Shown: positions 49,501 to 61,079, numbered from the stretch's first letter. The stretch: 64,000 bases of DNA from Styela clava (GCF_964204865.1 NC_135258.1:15553001-15617000); one strand, 5' to 3'. Numbers and translations are program-made. The notes: generated by a model from the letters alone, not told the origin.

Positions 49501-50003
49501 ATCCTATCCTATAATAACTTTAAAACCCTATTCATCTGTAACCTATATTCAAATATCATGTTTAGACTTGTTTTTTTAGCTAAGTTTTAATTTTGTTAAT
49601 TTTTATAGAGCACTGCATTGAGCACAACATGAACACTGCTATATGTGAACGTCCTATTTTATCTACGCAATGTGAATCCCCGTGCGTCAACGTCAAAGAA
49701 GCAATACGTGATTACGGAAAATGTACAAACAGCTTCAACTATACGTGGGAACGTCACCCTTCCTCATGTATTCCAGACAAATTCGTTGATGAACGTTTAG
49801 CAATCGTTGTAGAACAAGATGGCGGCTCGGGAGTACAGAACTTCGAAATTGCTTCGTTGAGTCCTTGTTTTGCCTACGACCAATACTCTTCATACAGATT
49901 CCATACCGCGTCTGTACACTTGGGTGCAATCTTTGTGACTGCTATTTTAATTTCAATAGCAAATTGGATTCTGCGATTGCTGAACATGAATGGTGTCAGA
50001 TAA
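37541..50003 (+). CDS. CACHD1: VWFA and cache domain protein 1 (CACHD1)-like
   Basis: 15 exons, 1153 residues, phase-consistent: 37541-37927, 38300-38514, 39842-40081, 40558-40746, 41391-41628, 42013-42165, 42554-42644, 43415-43734, 44413-44570, 45986-46249, 46505-46733, 47021-47291, 47892-48052, 48860-49010, 49609-50003. A signal peptide starts at ATG 37541. Order: alpha2delta-type N-terminal region; RPWYVQAS leading into a VWA domain with a complete MIDAS (Asp218, Ser220, Ser222, Thr316, Asp364); a first cache region about 430-640; a second about 770-940 (MFRIFPG, YLDVSGAG); a Cys-rich stretch; a terminal hydrophobic segment 1127-1144 with a 9-residue tail. Known CACHD1 modulates Cav3 channels and is an alpha2delta relative. 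The order of VWA, cache and a GGTNYTTG loop fits CACHD1 better than alpha2delta, but the short end is alpha2delta-like. The intron after 46733 starts with GC. Confidence 0.9.
38676..39661. mobile_element. hAT-type non-autonomous element in CACHD1-like intron 2
   Basis: The left terminus cagtggttcccaaactgtgg and the right terminus agtttgggaaccactg are inverted repeats of the classic hAT CAGTGGTTCCCAAAC type. Flanking 8-mers ggttaagg and tgttaaag match at 6 of 8 positions, a decayed target duplication. It is 986 bp with no transposase frame. Confidence 0.8.
40838..40910 (+). mobile_element. tRNA-like SINE remnant
   Basis: An A-box-like ttggttagattgctgagtct and a B-box-like ggtttcaaact are spaced as in a tRNA, but the flanks cannot form a cloverleaf. 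It lies in CACHD1-like intron 4. Confidence 0.35.
41657..41893. mobile_element. MITE family 1, complete copy
   Basis: A 237-bp element with about 44-bp inverted ends. The left arm starts ggggctcccgaagtatgcg, and the right arm ends cgcatacttcggaagcacc. Both contain aaccaagatggcggacatcgg or its complement. The interior has gttagggttaggcc and, in inverted form, cctaaccctaacc. It is intronic (intron 5). Confidence 0.85.
42231..42345 (+). mobile_element. tRNA-like SINE remnant
   Basis: Promoter-like boxes cgttagagcgttagac and ggtttcaaacct are spaced as in tRNA-derived SINEs, with a local duplication of aaagatctcggg. No tail is clear. Intronic (intron 6). Confidence 0.4.
45490..45890 (+). repeat. 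79-bp minisatellite, about five units
   Basis: The phrase ggagttggagtcaaatttta recurs at 45578, 45657, 45736 and 45815, exactly 79 bp apart, preceded by a first variant copy near 45500. Each unit also contains caatccggatt(c/g)acgattc. It lies in CACHD1-like intron 9, about 100 bp before exon 10. Confidence 0.95.
46270..46439 (+). mobile_element. MITE family 1, 5'-truncated copy
   Basis: The interior and right arm match the complete copy at 41657-41893: acaaatactacggg, ccctaacctgg and ccgccatcttggttcatata. The left arm is missing. Intron 10 of the CACHD1-like gene. Confidence 0.75.
49223..49510 (+). mobile_element. tRNA-derived SINE
   Basis: An A-box region gcatcgtggtaagcgttagg and a strong B box, ggttcgaatgcc, are tRNA-like. 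About 170 bp of tRNA-unrelated body follows, then an aaaatcctatcctata tail. It inserted in the last CACHD1-like intron, on the gene's sense strand. Confidence 0.65.
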
Positions 50004-50281
50004 CGATTACGTATATCAAAAACGTTTTCTTGTTTTGTTTATTTTGTTGGTTAATGTTTCAGTAAAGAGAGAATAATTCATTTATTAAATCGTTCAGAAG
50101 TCGTATTGTCATCGAGTCTTAGAAATGGGAATTATTGCATCGCCAGGTCGTCGATACAATATTGACATTTTCATCGGCGTTTTGTGATTAGTATCGTCCT
50201 CGCAATCGTCATATTTCAGTATATTTTTTCATTGCCCATTTTGAGAATTATTAGATAGTTTGAACTTCGCAGAACTTAATT

Positions 50282-53200
50282 TTAATGAATTGTACGCCTG
50301 TATCTTTCACAAAATTTGGAGCATCTAAAAAAAGTAATAAGATTAGCCAACAACAATAATATGATAAAAAAAGAGTAATTGTTAATAGGTTGGCTGCCGT
50401 CTTGTTGAAAAATTAGAAAACGTTACGATTCGCGGTAATGAGTTTATATGCAGTTGACCACATATGTGCCATTACAGCATTTACAACTACCGGTATATAT
50501 ATCTCCATAGCCTGAAGGAAGTCAGATTTAAACTCTAAGAATATACAACAGAAAACTATTTTTGATACGTGATGCTGTCCTTATTCTGAAAATTGTTATT
50601 GCAAGCGGGAAATATATTTCAAAACTGAAATACACAGTGGTAACTTTAGTATTTTTTTTTGCAATTTACAGGATTAACGCTTGACAATCACTGAATAAAA
50701 GAGAAACTTACTACATACTAAATGTTGCTGGTTTTAATCTCTGCCCTCCACACGCATCAAATGTTATATGGCGATTTTAATATTGTTAATAATACTTACA
50801 GCAAGATAGCGATGAAAATCAATGAGAATAACAAGGTTGCACCTAAAATAATTGTTGCAATCTGAAAGTGTGTAATCGGCGTACCTAAACTAGAGATGTA
50901 CCGATACCACTTTTGTCGCCGATACCGATCCGATACCAGCTAAAACGCCGATACCGATACGCCGATACTATAAGAAGGCCGATATTCCGATACCGATACT
51001 ATGTAATTATTACTTAATTAGGGGTGCTGTGTAGGGCAGACGGGTTAAAACAATGGTCTTTGAGCGTTGTTCATAGTACACATTATTTCAGATCGAAAAA
51101 AAAAGATATATATGTCGCATAATATGAAATTAATGTTTGGAGTTTGCTTTAACTGATTAAGATACGTTGTACAGTAACGCTCGTAATCTCGGTGTTCAAT
51201 TAGAAAACTCATAAGCCGGGGTGTCAAATTTGAATTTAATGTTAATATCGCGACCTTCGAATATCGTTATTCGTGTTTAAAAGAATATCGAATATCACGC
51301 ACATATTCTAGCGCCGCCGTCCTACGTTCAAATTAAAAGCATTTTACAAATATTGTATTTCGTGGCTATTCGTAATCGTCGACGCAATAAGTCAAAGGCA
51401 ACATGAATAAAGAATATCAATCAGCACCAACAAAAGGAAGGCCTACCTATAACCGTCGAGGAGTTTTTTTTAGTAAAAATAACATGATCTCTTCCAACGA
51501 AATAGATTTTATAATATTTTACAATTGCAATCATATATTTTGAGACAGTCTAGGGCTAGGCGGTCATGTCAATATATCTATAAAATAGTTGTGTAGTTAA
51601 ACAAAATTAAAATTAATACCTGCGTAGAGAGATAATTGTGTCGGAATTTAGTTTATCGATGTCGACGGATTAAATGGCACTCGTACTTGACGACAAACAG
51701 TCAGAATTTATACCCGTGCCAAAAGTCTATGTGCCGTTAATAAGGACCCCAATTCCACTGTATGATTTAAAACCGGGCGCCTGATTGCTTTTTGTTATGT
51801 GCTGTGTTGATATATTTCTTCATAATTACTATGTAATATTAAAAATGTCAATATAAAAATTTGACAGCGAAAATATCTAAATTAGTTGAGCTAGTTTGGC
51901 TGATAAATAGCTAAAACACGTGAATATTCTCTCACGGGGGTGGGAACATGTATGGCTCATAGCTCACAATCTCTCCAGAAAAAAAATAAATTAAAAAGTA
52001 GTATTCCAACTAATCTTTTAAAACATTTTGAACCATATCAAAAAGGTAAATATATCGGAAATATCGGCCTTAATCTAACCGATACCGATACATGGCCGAT
52101 ACGGAAAAAATGGCCGATATTGCCGATACCCGATACCGATACATCGGTACATCTCTAACCTAAACATGACATAAAAAAGTCAATTTTCAACTGAATTAAC
52201 TGTATTACCTTAACATGATTTTTTTTACGAAGAACAGAACAGCAGTAATAAGGATTTGAACGAAAATATATTGGAGGGCGGTATGTATAAATTGGCATCT
52301 TATTTGATCTAATAAGAAGTCTAGATTATTTGAAGTTATATTTTTTCCTGAACATTCTGATAAAGAGAAATAGTTGTAATTTGACAGACTAGTCAAAAGC
52401 AAAATCTGCAATAGCTTACCTTACGGTACCAGTAGTTATGCATTGATATATACTTACTTTCTGCAGTGCAGGACATAAATGTATATCCAATTTCGAAGAA
52501 TATATTTGCTGATGGTAAATATGCTGCTTTAGGCCTTGAGAGATAAAGCGCAGGAAAATACGGCGTTTCTTCAAATGTCCAGTATTGTTTGCTGCATTTT
52601 TTAAGTTCTTGCTTCATTGATTCACATAGCTGATTTTCACGCTGGATCACGTAACACGCACCGGGAGGAGATAAACACAGGTTATGGCCTGAAGAACAAA
52701 AATTGAGTTTTATTTAATTTGGCAATATATGTTACAATTTGCAATCGTCCCATGCTCAAACATAAACTAACGATTTGAATATTCACCTTTCAAGAGTCGG
52801 GATTTTATAACCAAATTTTGGCGGACAAGAACTTTTCGGTTCTCCGATTTTTGAATAGCTCAAAGTTATAGTGAGTTGAAACTTTGTCCGTCCCTAGTGT
52901 AAAAAATGTTCCCTCATTATAACTATGGACACTAGGTTGTAGTCTCCAAATTACATGGCTACTCAACTATTTTTACCGAAGATCCGCATACGAAACTTCA
53001 AAAATATTTGGGTCTGGTTTTTTCAGAAATTATATTTCGGCATCCTTAAACACGCACTTCCTCGTCGACTAATGATTATTAGACAATCAAGATTGTTTAT
53101 TATGGCGTTATAGTTCTTTTCATATGTATATAAATCTATAAAAGTGATTTGATAAAAGGATACTTCAAAAGTGGTGCTAATGATTCAAAATAAAGAATAA

Positions 53201-54815
53201 GGCGCGGTCCGAATCGAATACCCGAAAGGTCCGGATCCGGACCGCGGTCCGCCAGTTGAGTAGCCATTCTTTCGCAATATATATGTATTTTCCATAGTCG
53301 TGCCAGTCTAGTGAAATCATTTAATTTTATAAACGCAGTGGATTCGTATTTGAGTAAATGTACTGATGTCTTATCTAGAATTTGATACAAATAATTAATT
53401 GCATGTATTATTCCCTTAATTTATAAAACACGCGAGTCCTAAATATATTTAATTGAGCCTACTTGGTTGTCTGTTGTCTACTAATGATCTGGCATCGGTG
53501 AGTTCTCCCGCAGGTCGCTTTCTTTTTTTTGTGTTTTTAGTGAGCGCACCTTTGTCATTAGGCTTTGGAATTTTGATATTTGTAAGTTCTGATTTCATGT
53601 TTGCTTTTATTTATTTAGGTAATAATATTCATTTAGTTAAGTAATAATATGTGGAGTGATATCATTGGTCATATTAATAAATTAAATTGTGTGTAACTAC
53701 CGGAATAAACTGACTCACTGATGTCCATTACTGCAATTAAGTCAATGCAACAAACTACAAAGGTCTATTTGGCATCGGGCTTTTCAAGTGTTTCTAGTGT
53801 TGCCGCACATTGAATCACTCCATATCATAGTTAGGTGATAGCATCAGTTATATATTACCTAAACCTAGATTCCAGGTTACAGCGGTTCATCAACTCACCA
53901 TAAAGCCATAAATTTCTTTGACAAGGAATATGTACATTTCGCCGACTTTTCAGGCTAACACGCTTTACATATAACAGAAGTGTATGTTTTTCGGTGCCAA
54001 AATCGTGAGGCATTTCAATTCTGCATCCAGATTGCACGCTCATATACATATTCCTAGAGTCTAAATATCCTTTAGGTCCTTTTAGCACAAGCGATGTGGG
54101 AGATCTGCCATCTGCGCTTCGACCTTGAAAAACACAAAACTTTCATAAAATTGCTTGTCTCGAGCTGATGTGATGAATTCGAAACTTCACATACTGGACC
54201 TGAAGATGTTGGCATCCAAAACGAAATGATATCGAGTTCATTATTTCATTCATTCCTTTTGGTTCTTATGAAAACGCTACTCATGTTAGAGAAAATTACC
54301 ATAGCCTATACGCTATACCTATATCGTACAGAGAAAACACTTCACCTCATAGAAATACAATCATTTTCTAAATATATAATTTGATGATTATGGTAAGAAA
54401 TTGGTTAGTACATAACTGACCGGATTTGGCTATCACACAAACTAGAAGAACCCAACTTATGAACGGCAAGATCAAAAGTAAAAAATATAGAGTACGAAAT
54501 CTATAATATTTCTGTGCAAGTACCCCAAAATAACGTTTTGGCCTGTTCTGAATTTATCATCGATATTACACAGGCTTACCCCAGAAAACAGATCTAGGAT
54601 TAATTGAGATAACTTCTGTGCGAAGCGCCAAAAGAATGTAATGAATTGTATTATGAATTGAATTTTCAAGAAGCCATACCAGTGAACTAATATTACTAAA
54701 AATATGATCAACTAAAAAAATATTTACCTTGACATGGTGGGTATGGTTCCGTAGACTGATTTTGTGAGCCATAAAGAATTGTTGCCAGAAAAATTATTAT
54801 GTACGTCAACGACAT
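50282..54815 (-). CDS. Unrecognised short-tailed membrane protein with CUB-like ectodomain
   Basis: Exons: 54815-54728 (signal peptide MSLTYIIIFLATILYG), 54123-53899, 52688-52458, 52356-52209, 50861-50800, 50324-50282. Exons 1-3 all end in phase 1. Exons 2-3 encode about 150 extracellular residues with evenly placed Cys and a CUB-like course (GYLDSRNMY, GCRIEMP, a LLLYVKRVSL strand, PSANIFFEIGYTF). Exon 4 has NIT glycosylation and a hydrophobic helix ending FFVKKIMLR. Its donor leaves phase 2, so exon 5 reads LQQLF and stops (50843), giving 236 residues. In phase 0, exon 5 is itself a perfect helix (IATIILGATLLFSLIFIAIL) joining exon 6 in frame (CSKFCERYRRTIH, stop); this would need the weak donor TTC|GTTCAA inside exon 4 or an unseen exon. 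No orthologue recognised; CUB is inferred from pattern only. Confidence 0.65.
50891..52157. mobile_element. Intact-ended non-autonomous hAT-like element
   Basis: A perfect 8-bp target duplication acctaaac (50883-50890 and 52158-52165) flanks inverted termini tagagatgtaccgat (15 bp exact). Subterminal regions are dense in cgatacc/ggtatcg repeats at both ends. The 1267-bp interior lacks a transposase. It sits in the intron just upstream of exon 5 of the CUB-like gene; the sharp ends suggest a young insertion. Confidence 0.92.
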
Positions 54816-56888
54816 AAGGTCAATTGATTTTGATGAGTCAGTCGATAATTTTGTAATATTGTTTAAACTGATAATGAATCGTTTCTACACATTTGAATAT
54901 TTTGATAAAATTGGGGTCGTCTCGGCTTTTCTGTCCAGGGTTTGATATTGTATCTACAATCTTGCGACTTTCACTTCTGTATCTAAATTGATTCTTTTTG
55001 GCTTAAAATGAAACCAATTTTCGTTAGGTTTTGACAACCACAAATATGTCAGATTGTGCTCGAAATCGTCGCTGTGAAACGAGCTCAATAAAAGGTTTTA
55101 AATAAAAAAGCTTTTTTGTACGGTACATTCGATATATATATCATCCCAGCAGTTTCTATTTTTTGCTATATTACGCCAACACGTGGAATCTCGCATGACT
55201 GGTCAGCTGTGATCAGATAAGATATGTAAATGCATGTGGCTCATTATATAGCATAGCCCTCACAATAATTCCTAATATTGGGGTTCACAATTAGTAATAA
55301 ATAGATAGATGGTTGTCTGATGAGTCATATATTAGGTTTGTATTCGTAAAAGAAAATGACTAGTTATTAGTGGTTACAAGTTTGCATGTACATCCGCCGT
55401 GAGTTGAAAATATTTAATATTTGAATCTTTCTAAGCGAAATATATATATATTATATTTATTGAGCAAAACAGGCATTATATTCTGGTAAACAGCGGCAGG
55501 GTACTCGACGCATACCTAGTGACGGAGAGTGGTCTCTTGAAGCCCCTTTTTAATTAAGTGGAAAACACTTTCAGTAGCATAGTCAAATTTAATGCGGGAG
55601 ACGAGCATCACAGACGAGCAATATTTGTTTGCAAAAAAATGTATGCATCTACACTGCTGTAGTAGTGAAAAATCCACTTTGGCTAAGCTTCATCATATAT
55701 TTTAAGATGATTTTTCATGCAAACAAATCTTCAATTACGCTGTCTTTCAAGACCATAGCGTGATTAGAAAGATAATTATGAGATTTTGCATCCAAAGCCA
55801 GTTAGTGACGGCGTGTAAGACGTTTGCCAAAAGTCTCCAAGAATAGGATGTTGCTTGGTTAAATCTTGTGAGATATCTTTATCAAAAATTCCAACCGAGG
55901 GATGAATGAAACCTTCTGCGCAACTTCCATATCTACCTCACGTTAAAAGCCATCGCGCTCTTATATTCACCTCATTTTTCGAATATTCGAAGATGAATGT
56001 TACCACTTAAGTATTTTCAACTATCTTTCTATCCACTTAGCATCTACAATCCCAATTTTGAAAGTTTATTTTCATAAAAAGTAGTCATCAATTAACAATA
56101 TTATGAGTTTTTTAAAACGATTATTGCATACCTCAAAATAACAAAAATGACAGAAGAATATGCAAAAAGGGAACTGGTGTAAACAGTTGTTATATTCGAT
56201 CGAATGCATGAATGACACTTTTTTACGAACCCATTTTTATTTCTTTTAAATAAAAATTATTGTTGCTCACTTTTCACAGCATTAGGCTTCGAACCGACAA
56301 AAAGTTTTTTATACTTATTAATATTTAGAAATACTAGGTCGAAGACTGCCTTGCGATTGGTGTAATATATTTCCGTTTATGATAGGTTAATGGATATGCC
56401 TACAACTCGTCATAGCCAATTATTTATCATCGGACACAAAGTGGATTATTTTGCAAAATTATTTTCGTTGGGGTTGCTTTTGTTGAGAATAAAAACTTTT
56501 TCCGCAATTACTGGACCAATCGATTTCAAATTTTCAGTATTTCAGGAAAGATTTTACTTCTTCCAAACATTATGTGATTCTTGATATTCCACACAAAATT
56601 TGTTATATTGCGCGATCACGTGGGAAATGCCAGGCTAATCTTTTCTGCAAATTCGGTGCTCAGATAGACCTATTGGTACCGATTTAATTTTTACGACGGT
56701 GCTACTAAATTTGCAATTTTCAGTTGAATTATTTTCACGATCAGATTTTTGTGTGGCCGTTAGGCTACTGAAGTTAATCATGGGATCTCTGATTTGTTCG
56801 TGAAAATTTCGTTCCGACTTTGTATGTTCCAACTTTCAATGAAGAAAATTCCCGAGTCGAATGTCAGTACAGTATTTTAGTCCCTCAA
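54816..56888. other. Intergenic, no gene seen
   Basis: AT-rich sequence between two genes on the same strand. It holds the promoter of the CUB-like gene and the 3' region of the PPxY gene. I see no further open frame or repeat that I can name. Confidence 0.45.
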
Positions 56889-57719
56889 TTAAACTTGAAC
56901 TTGGATTGTTATAAACACAGAATTATTTCCAGGATGGGATTCTTCTTCTTCAGTATTTTCCATAGTTCTATCACCAATTGTCGAATTGTAATAGCAAACC
57001 AGGTTTGAGATTGACCGACTAGAAAAATCTTGTCTCTGGGGTATCCTTGTAGGAGTTGATTGAATGTGTGATGTGAGCGTCACATAATTAACTGGGATGG
57101 GAATTTGTAAATTTCCACGGTGGTTTTTATGGCCTTGGTAGCTCTCTTCCATTGTTTTTGTTTTGTTCAGGTTTGCTCTGTCGAGATGAGTCGCTGTTAT
57201 ACTTGACTGTGAGGTAGTTGAAATAGTAGTTGTTTTGTATACAGATGGCGGTGGCACCAAACTATCATAAGTGGGTGGGGGAGGTAACAAAATTCCATCT
57301 TCGAGCCGAGAACCTAACCTTTCACGATCTTCTAATGTCAAATGTGATTGCGTGAAATCATCACATGGTTGAAATAGAGTATGGATGTTGTATGGAGGAG
57401 GAAGAGCAGGGCTCTGAGATGCACATTCATTGTCGTGCATTGGATAATTATTCCTTGTATTGTTTACGTCATTACTGTCTATTGCAGATTGGTTAACGAT
57501 ATTCCTAGAAGTCCGGCGTAATTTTCGTTTTATTTTCATTTTTCTGCGGATTTCATGAATGAGCCATATAATATAGAACACTAAACCCAAAGATCCGAGT
57601 ACTAAGAACAAGAGTCCGATCACAACAGAACCAACAACATCAAGGCAAATTACACCAATAGTGATACCTATAATGCTGCATGCTAAGCCAGATAGGGTGC
57701 GATGATACTTGCAAGTCAT
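56889..57719 (-). CDS. Two-helix membrane protein with PPxY motifs
   Basis: 276 residues from ATG 57719. Two adjacent hydrophobic helices (about 9-29 and 32-54) are followed by a strongly basic stretch (RRKMKIKRKLRR, about 58-69). The remaining 200 residues are polar and low-complexity, with PPPY (107-110) and PPTY (148-151). These fit NEDD4-family WW-domain ligands on the cytosolic side, so a membrane adaptor for ubiquitin ligases is inferred. The layout recalls vertebrate TMEM171/TMEM255-type proteins, but I cannot assign orthology. The frame is open upstream to 57908 but only from a GTG. Splicing of the intron-like 57720-57769 would join ATG to ATG, so the start could be one codon longer. 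Confidence 0.6.
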   Translation of the reverse strand: MTCKYHRTLSGLACSIIGITIGVICLDVVGSVVIGLLFLVLGSLGLVFYIIWLIHEIRRKMKIKRKLRRTSRNIVNQSAIDSNDVNNTRNNYPMHDNECASQSPALPPPYNIHTLFQPCDDFTQSHLTLEDRERLGSRLEDGILLPPPPTYDSLVPPPSVYKTTTISTTSQSSITATHLDRANLNKTKTMEESYQGHKNHRGNLQIPIPVNYVTLTSHIQSTPTRIPQRQDFSSRSISNLVCYYNSTIGDRTMENTEEEESHPGNNSVFITIQVQV

Positions 57720-57908
57720 CTGAAGTTTTAGAAAATAGGGTGTAGAAAAGAAGAAAAAGATTTGTTTACCATTTTTTATCCCTACTACGTCTTCATTGGT
57801 CACGTCCACTTTTGTGCAATCTACTTTTATACGTATGAAATACTGAACAGTAAAGCTATTTTTATACTTAGCTGGTATTGCTAACAAATATTTTTTTCGA
57901 CCTTCCAC
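57720..57908 (-). other. Probable 5' UTR exon and 50-bp intron of the PPxY gene
   Basis: An acceptor-like attatag precedes 57908, and a donor (AAAATG|GTAAAC) follows the segment at 57770. The next 50 bp are pyrimidine-rich and end in acttcag. Removing them shifts the upstream frame against the downstream one, because 50 is not a multiple of three, so this part is more likely leader than coding. If unspliced, the segment would add about 63 residues. Confidence 0.4.
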
Positions 57909-59543
57909 CTATAATTATCTCAAATCATCTATTAAGTTTCTCTGAATGTTGCTACATATTTCACTTTGCGAATTTTGCTTTGATTACTTGATATTGACCG
58001 GCCACAACACTGAACTAATTTGGTATTCGAATGAAAATGCAATTTGTAATGTAGAATGGAACTTTTGTGTTTACGCACACTCGCACAGTACTACGCCTGA
58101 GGCCCCTTTGTGATATAAAGATTTCAATCGTTTGTTTCGAAACGAGAATTTTTTTGTAGCATAGCTTAAACAATTCTTATGATTGATTTCACTTTTTTTT
58201 TTATGTTTTTTTATTATTTATCATTGTGATGTCGTAGTGTTTTGACATAATATTGCAACAACGATCCAAATATTTTTTGTTGTGGTCACTGGTCAGTGCT
58301 ATAAAGTTGAAGAAACTTCGAAATTAACTCCCCGACTCTTGACTCCAAGTAGTTCAGAATTCTGACTGCAACTTCGAGGAGTTTAAAATTGCAATTCCGT
58401 CTTCGAATTCAATAAAAGCGTGCACAACTCCGACTTCACAGCCATGGGTGGGGACAAAGATGTTCAAGTATTCAACTACGGATCCGTTAGGTGGCACTGC
58501 GGAGTAAAAATTTTGATTATCAATACTCGCCCTAATCATAATGATATCCAACTTTGATAGAGAGGAGTCAACTAATTAGCCGTGACGGGATGACATGACA
58601 TGTACAGTGAAATGGGTTGTTTATCTTGGATTACCTTTCCTGTATGTTACATGCGAATATCGACACTATCCAGTCGCGACTCAAGTTACCTAGATCTACT
58701 TCCATGAGACTGGATATAGAAAAACCTGATACCATGAATTGTCATCACCAAATAGGCAACAGTTTATTATCCCTCTGAAATGAAACCAGACGCGGTGGTA
58801 CAGAGTGACAGTAACAATCAGAAAGAATTCTGGCCAAATTTGTTCTAGATTCGATCATGAAACAATTCGGCCGTAGGCCGTAGCTCTAAATACAAACAAA
58901 TTCAATTTCATTCGGTGAGACTTTCGGCCCCTTTTGTGAACAATAATAAATTGACGTTTCGTACAGTGCTTTAATAGATTAACAAGAAAAATAGAAAAAT
59001 AATTGATTACAGAATTGAAACTTGGCATAGTAAATTATAGTACGGTTAGAAAAAAAACATTAAATGCATCAGCGATTATTGAGCTAAGAAAAACGTTTGA
59101 AATTGTACCATTTATCTAGGCTTGAGGGAATCCTTCGCGTTGTTGATTTTATCTAGAATTGATGCGGAATTAACCAATGTACATATCGGAGGATAAACTG
59201 CATCCAAATAATAGCATAAAACAGAACTTTTGTTCGCGGATTAATAATATATTTTACTGATAGTCAACACAGAACGTACTGAATTATTAATTTTTAGAAG
59301 GTAACGTTTGACTATCAATCTCAAACAAGTCGCATATTAAATCTGACAAATTCACAGCTGTACCTGACTGAAAGATCAACATAGCATAGAATGTATATTC
59401 GTAAACTTAGATACTGTGGATGACAATACATAGTTTTTACTAGTAAAGCACTCGCCACTGGAACAAATGTTTGCATCAAAATACGCACTAATTTAAAGAA
59501 CGTATTTACGGTATACGTGTTTTGATAGTTTCACATTACTTGA
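57909..59543. other. FoxA 3' region and intergenic, no gene seen
   Basis: A minus-strand AATAAA at 58763-58768 could end the FoxA mRNA about 780 bases after the stop. No other feature is recognised. Confidence 0.4.
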
Positions 59544-61079
59544 TCAAGGCACGTTGCCAGTTGTTTCTGGAATATGCGAGGGCATCGATGTGACGGGAAC
59601 AGGATAGTATGTTTCACCCGCTGCTGCAATGCCCGCTAAGTTTTGCCTTTCGTTCATAGTTGCCAGATTGACTGTTTCAAGTTGAGTTGTCATCGCCGAT
59701 TGATTGTGCTGAGCTGTAGACGATGATGGAGAATGTTGTTGAGAAGTTGCATTCGGAGTTTGATATCCGGAATTCGGTACTGACACATGAGGTAAAGCCG
59801 CCTGAACAGGATAGTACATAGCTTCGTGATACGCTCTGAAATCTCGTCCTTGCTGGTCCCCTACTAAACTGTTTATAGAAAATGGATGAGCGAATGACTG
59901 AGGATCCGGTTTTACAGCAGTTGCTGCTGACATTTGAGCATATTGACCTCCAAATCCTTGTTCTGCTGTCATAAAACCATGTTGTGGAAGAAAATGGTGA
60001 TGTGCTCCAAGTGGTGCCGGATACGTTTGATACGTAGGCATTATTGGAGGTAGGGGTAAGTTGATTTCAGAAGCTCCTGGGATTTGAATATGTCCGTGAC
60101 GTGGCGTCAAATCTCGAGGTGGCACACTCCCGTCTGCTTCTTTATGATTTTCAGATGCCACGGATGTTATTGCTGATCCCGAACTGGGAGGATGCAGCGT
60201 TTCAAACGATGGCTTCGTGTCAATGTTTTCAACTCCGTTAACCATTTCTAACTGACCTTGTGAATGAACTTCAGATAAAATTTGCTCTTTCGATCCATCC
60301 ATCATTGGTACTTGTACATCGTCATCATCGATTGAACCTTCACCTTTACGTTGTGTTGCTTTTATTAAAGCTTTCTTTTCGCATTTAAATCTCTTTTGGC
60401 GTCGCAAATAACATCCATTCTCAAACATATTTCCTGCTTCTGGATGTAGCGACCAGTAGGAACCTTTACCCGGTTTATCGGGAGAACGAGGAACTTTTAC
60501 AAAACAATCATTGAATGACAGACTGTGCCTTATAGAATTTTGCCACCTCTGTTGATTTTGTCTGTAGAAAGGAAACAGTTCCATGATCCAACTGTATATT
60601 TCGCTTAACGTCATCATTTTGCTTTCGCATGATTGGATAGCCATGGTGATAAGTGAGATGTAGCTGTAAGGTGGCTTCGCGTGCGTGTAATTTCGCCTGT
60701 AGTTCTTATCCTGTCTGTTGACATGCATTGAACCAGGCACCATATTCGGACTGATGGCTATGTTTGGAGCCATTTGCGCCATTGACGGGTACTGATGGGG
60801 GGATATCCCCGAAGCCATTGCTGTTGAAATTTGAGGCATCACTGTCCCAGAATGTGGGATTCCCGGATGACCAACATAGTTGAGTCCTGCACCTGAGGCA
60901 AAACCTTGGTTGATTGGAGAAGACAGTGCGGCTGCTGCTGTATGATTTGTATAAACAGGAAGCTGCATTGCGGCACTCGCTGCTCCGCTAGCGTAAGATC
61001 CAGAGATACTTGTCGCTGCGTATCCAGCTGCTTGATATGAAGGATATCTCGCACTTATATCACTTGGTGTACTGAACAT
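59544..61079 (-). CDS. FOXA: Forkhead transcription factor FoxA
   Basis: A complete 511-residue protein in one exon. The forkhead domain spans about residues 131-227, starting [19 protein letters not shown], with the recognition helix [16 protein letters not shown] (181-196) and the FoxA-type wing [18 protein letters not shown]. The C-terminal half has [10 protein letters not shown] (398-407), the FoxA conserved region II, and a YQTP patch like region III. The N-terminus is rich in Ala, Ser, Tyr and Met, as in transactivation regions of the family. FoxA proteins are pioneer factors for endoderm, notochord and floor-plate-like tissue in chordates; expression here is inference. The ATG is the first after the TATA box, and the leader of about 120 bases appears unspliced. 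Differences from the vertebrate domain ([19 protein letters not shown]) suggest a diverged lineage. Confidence 0.95.
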   Translation of the reverse strand: MFSTPSDISARYPSYQAAGYAATSISGSYASGAASAAMQLPVYTNHTAAAALSSPINQGFASGAGLNYVGHPGIPHSGTVMPQISTAMASGISPHQYPSMAQMAPNIAISPNMVPGSMHVNRQDKNYRRNYTHAKPPYSYISLITMAIQSCESKMMTLSEIYSWIMELFPFYRQNQQRWQNSIRHSLSFNDCFVKVPRSPDKPGKGSYWSLHPEAGNMFENGCYLRRQKRFKCEKKALIKATQRKGEGSIDDDDVQVPMMDGSKEQILSEVHSQGQLEMVNGVENIDTKPSFETLHPPSSGSAITSVASENHKEADGSVPPRDLTPRHGHIQIPGASEINLPLPPIMPTYQTYPAPLGAHHHFLPQHGFMTAEQGFGGQYAQMSAATAVKPDPQSFAHPFSINSLVGDQQGRDFRAYHEAMYYPVQAALPHVSVPNSGYQTPNATSQQHSPSSSTAQHNQSAMTTQLETVNLATMNERQNLAGIAAAGETYYPVPVTSMPSHIPETTGNVP

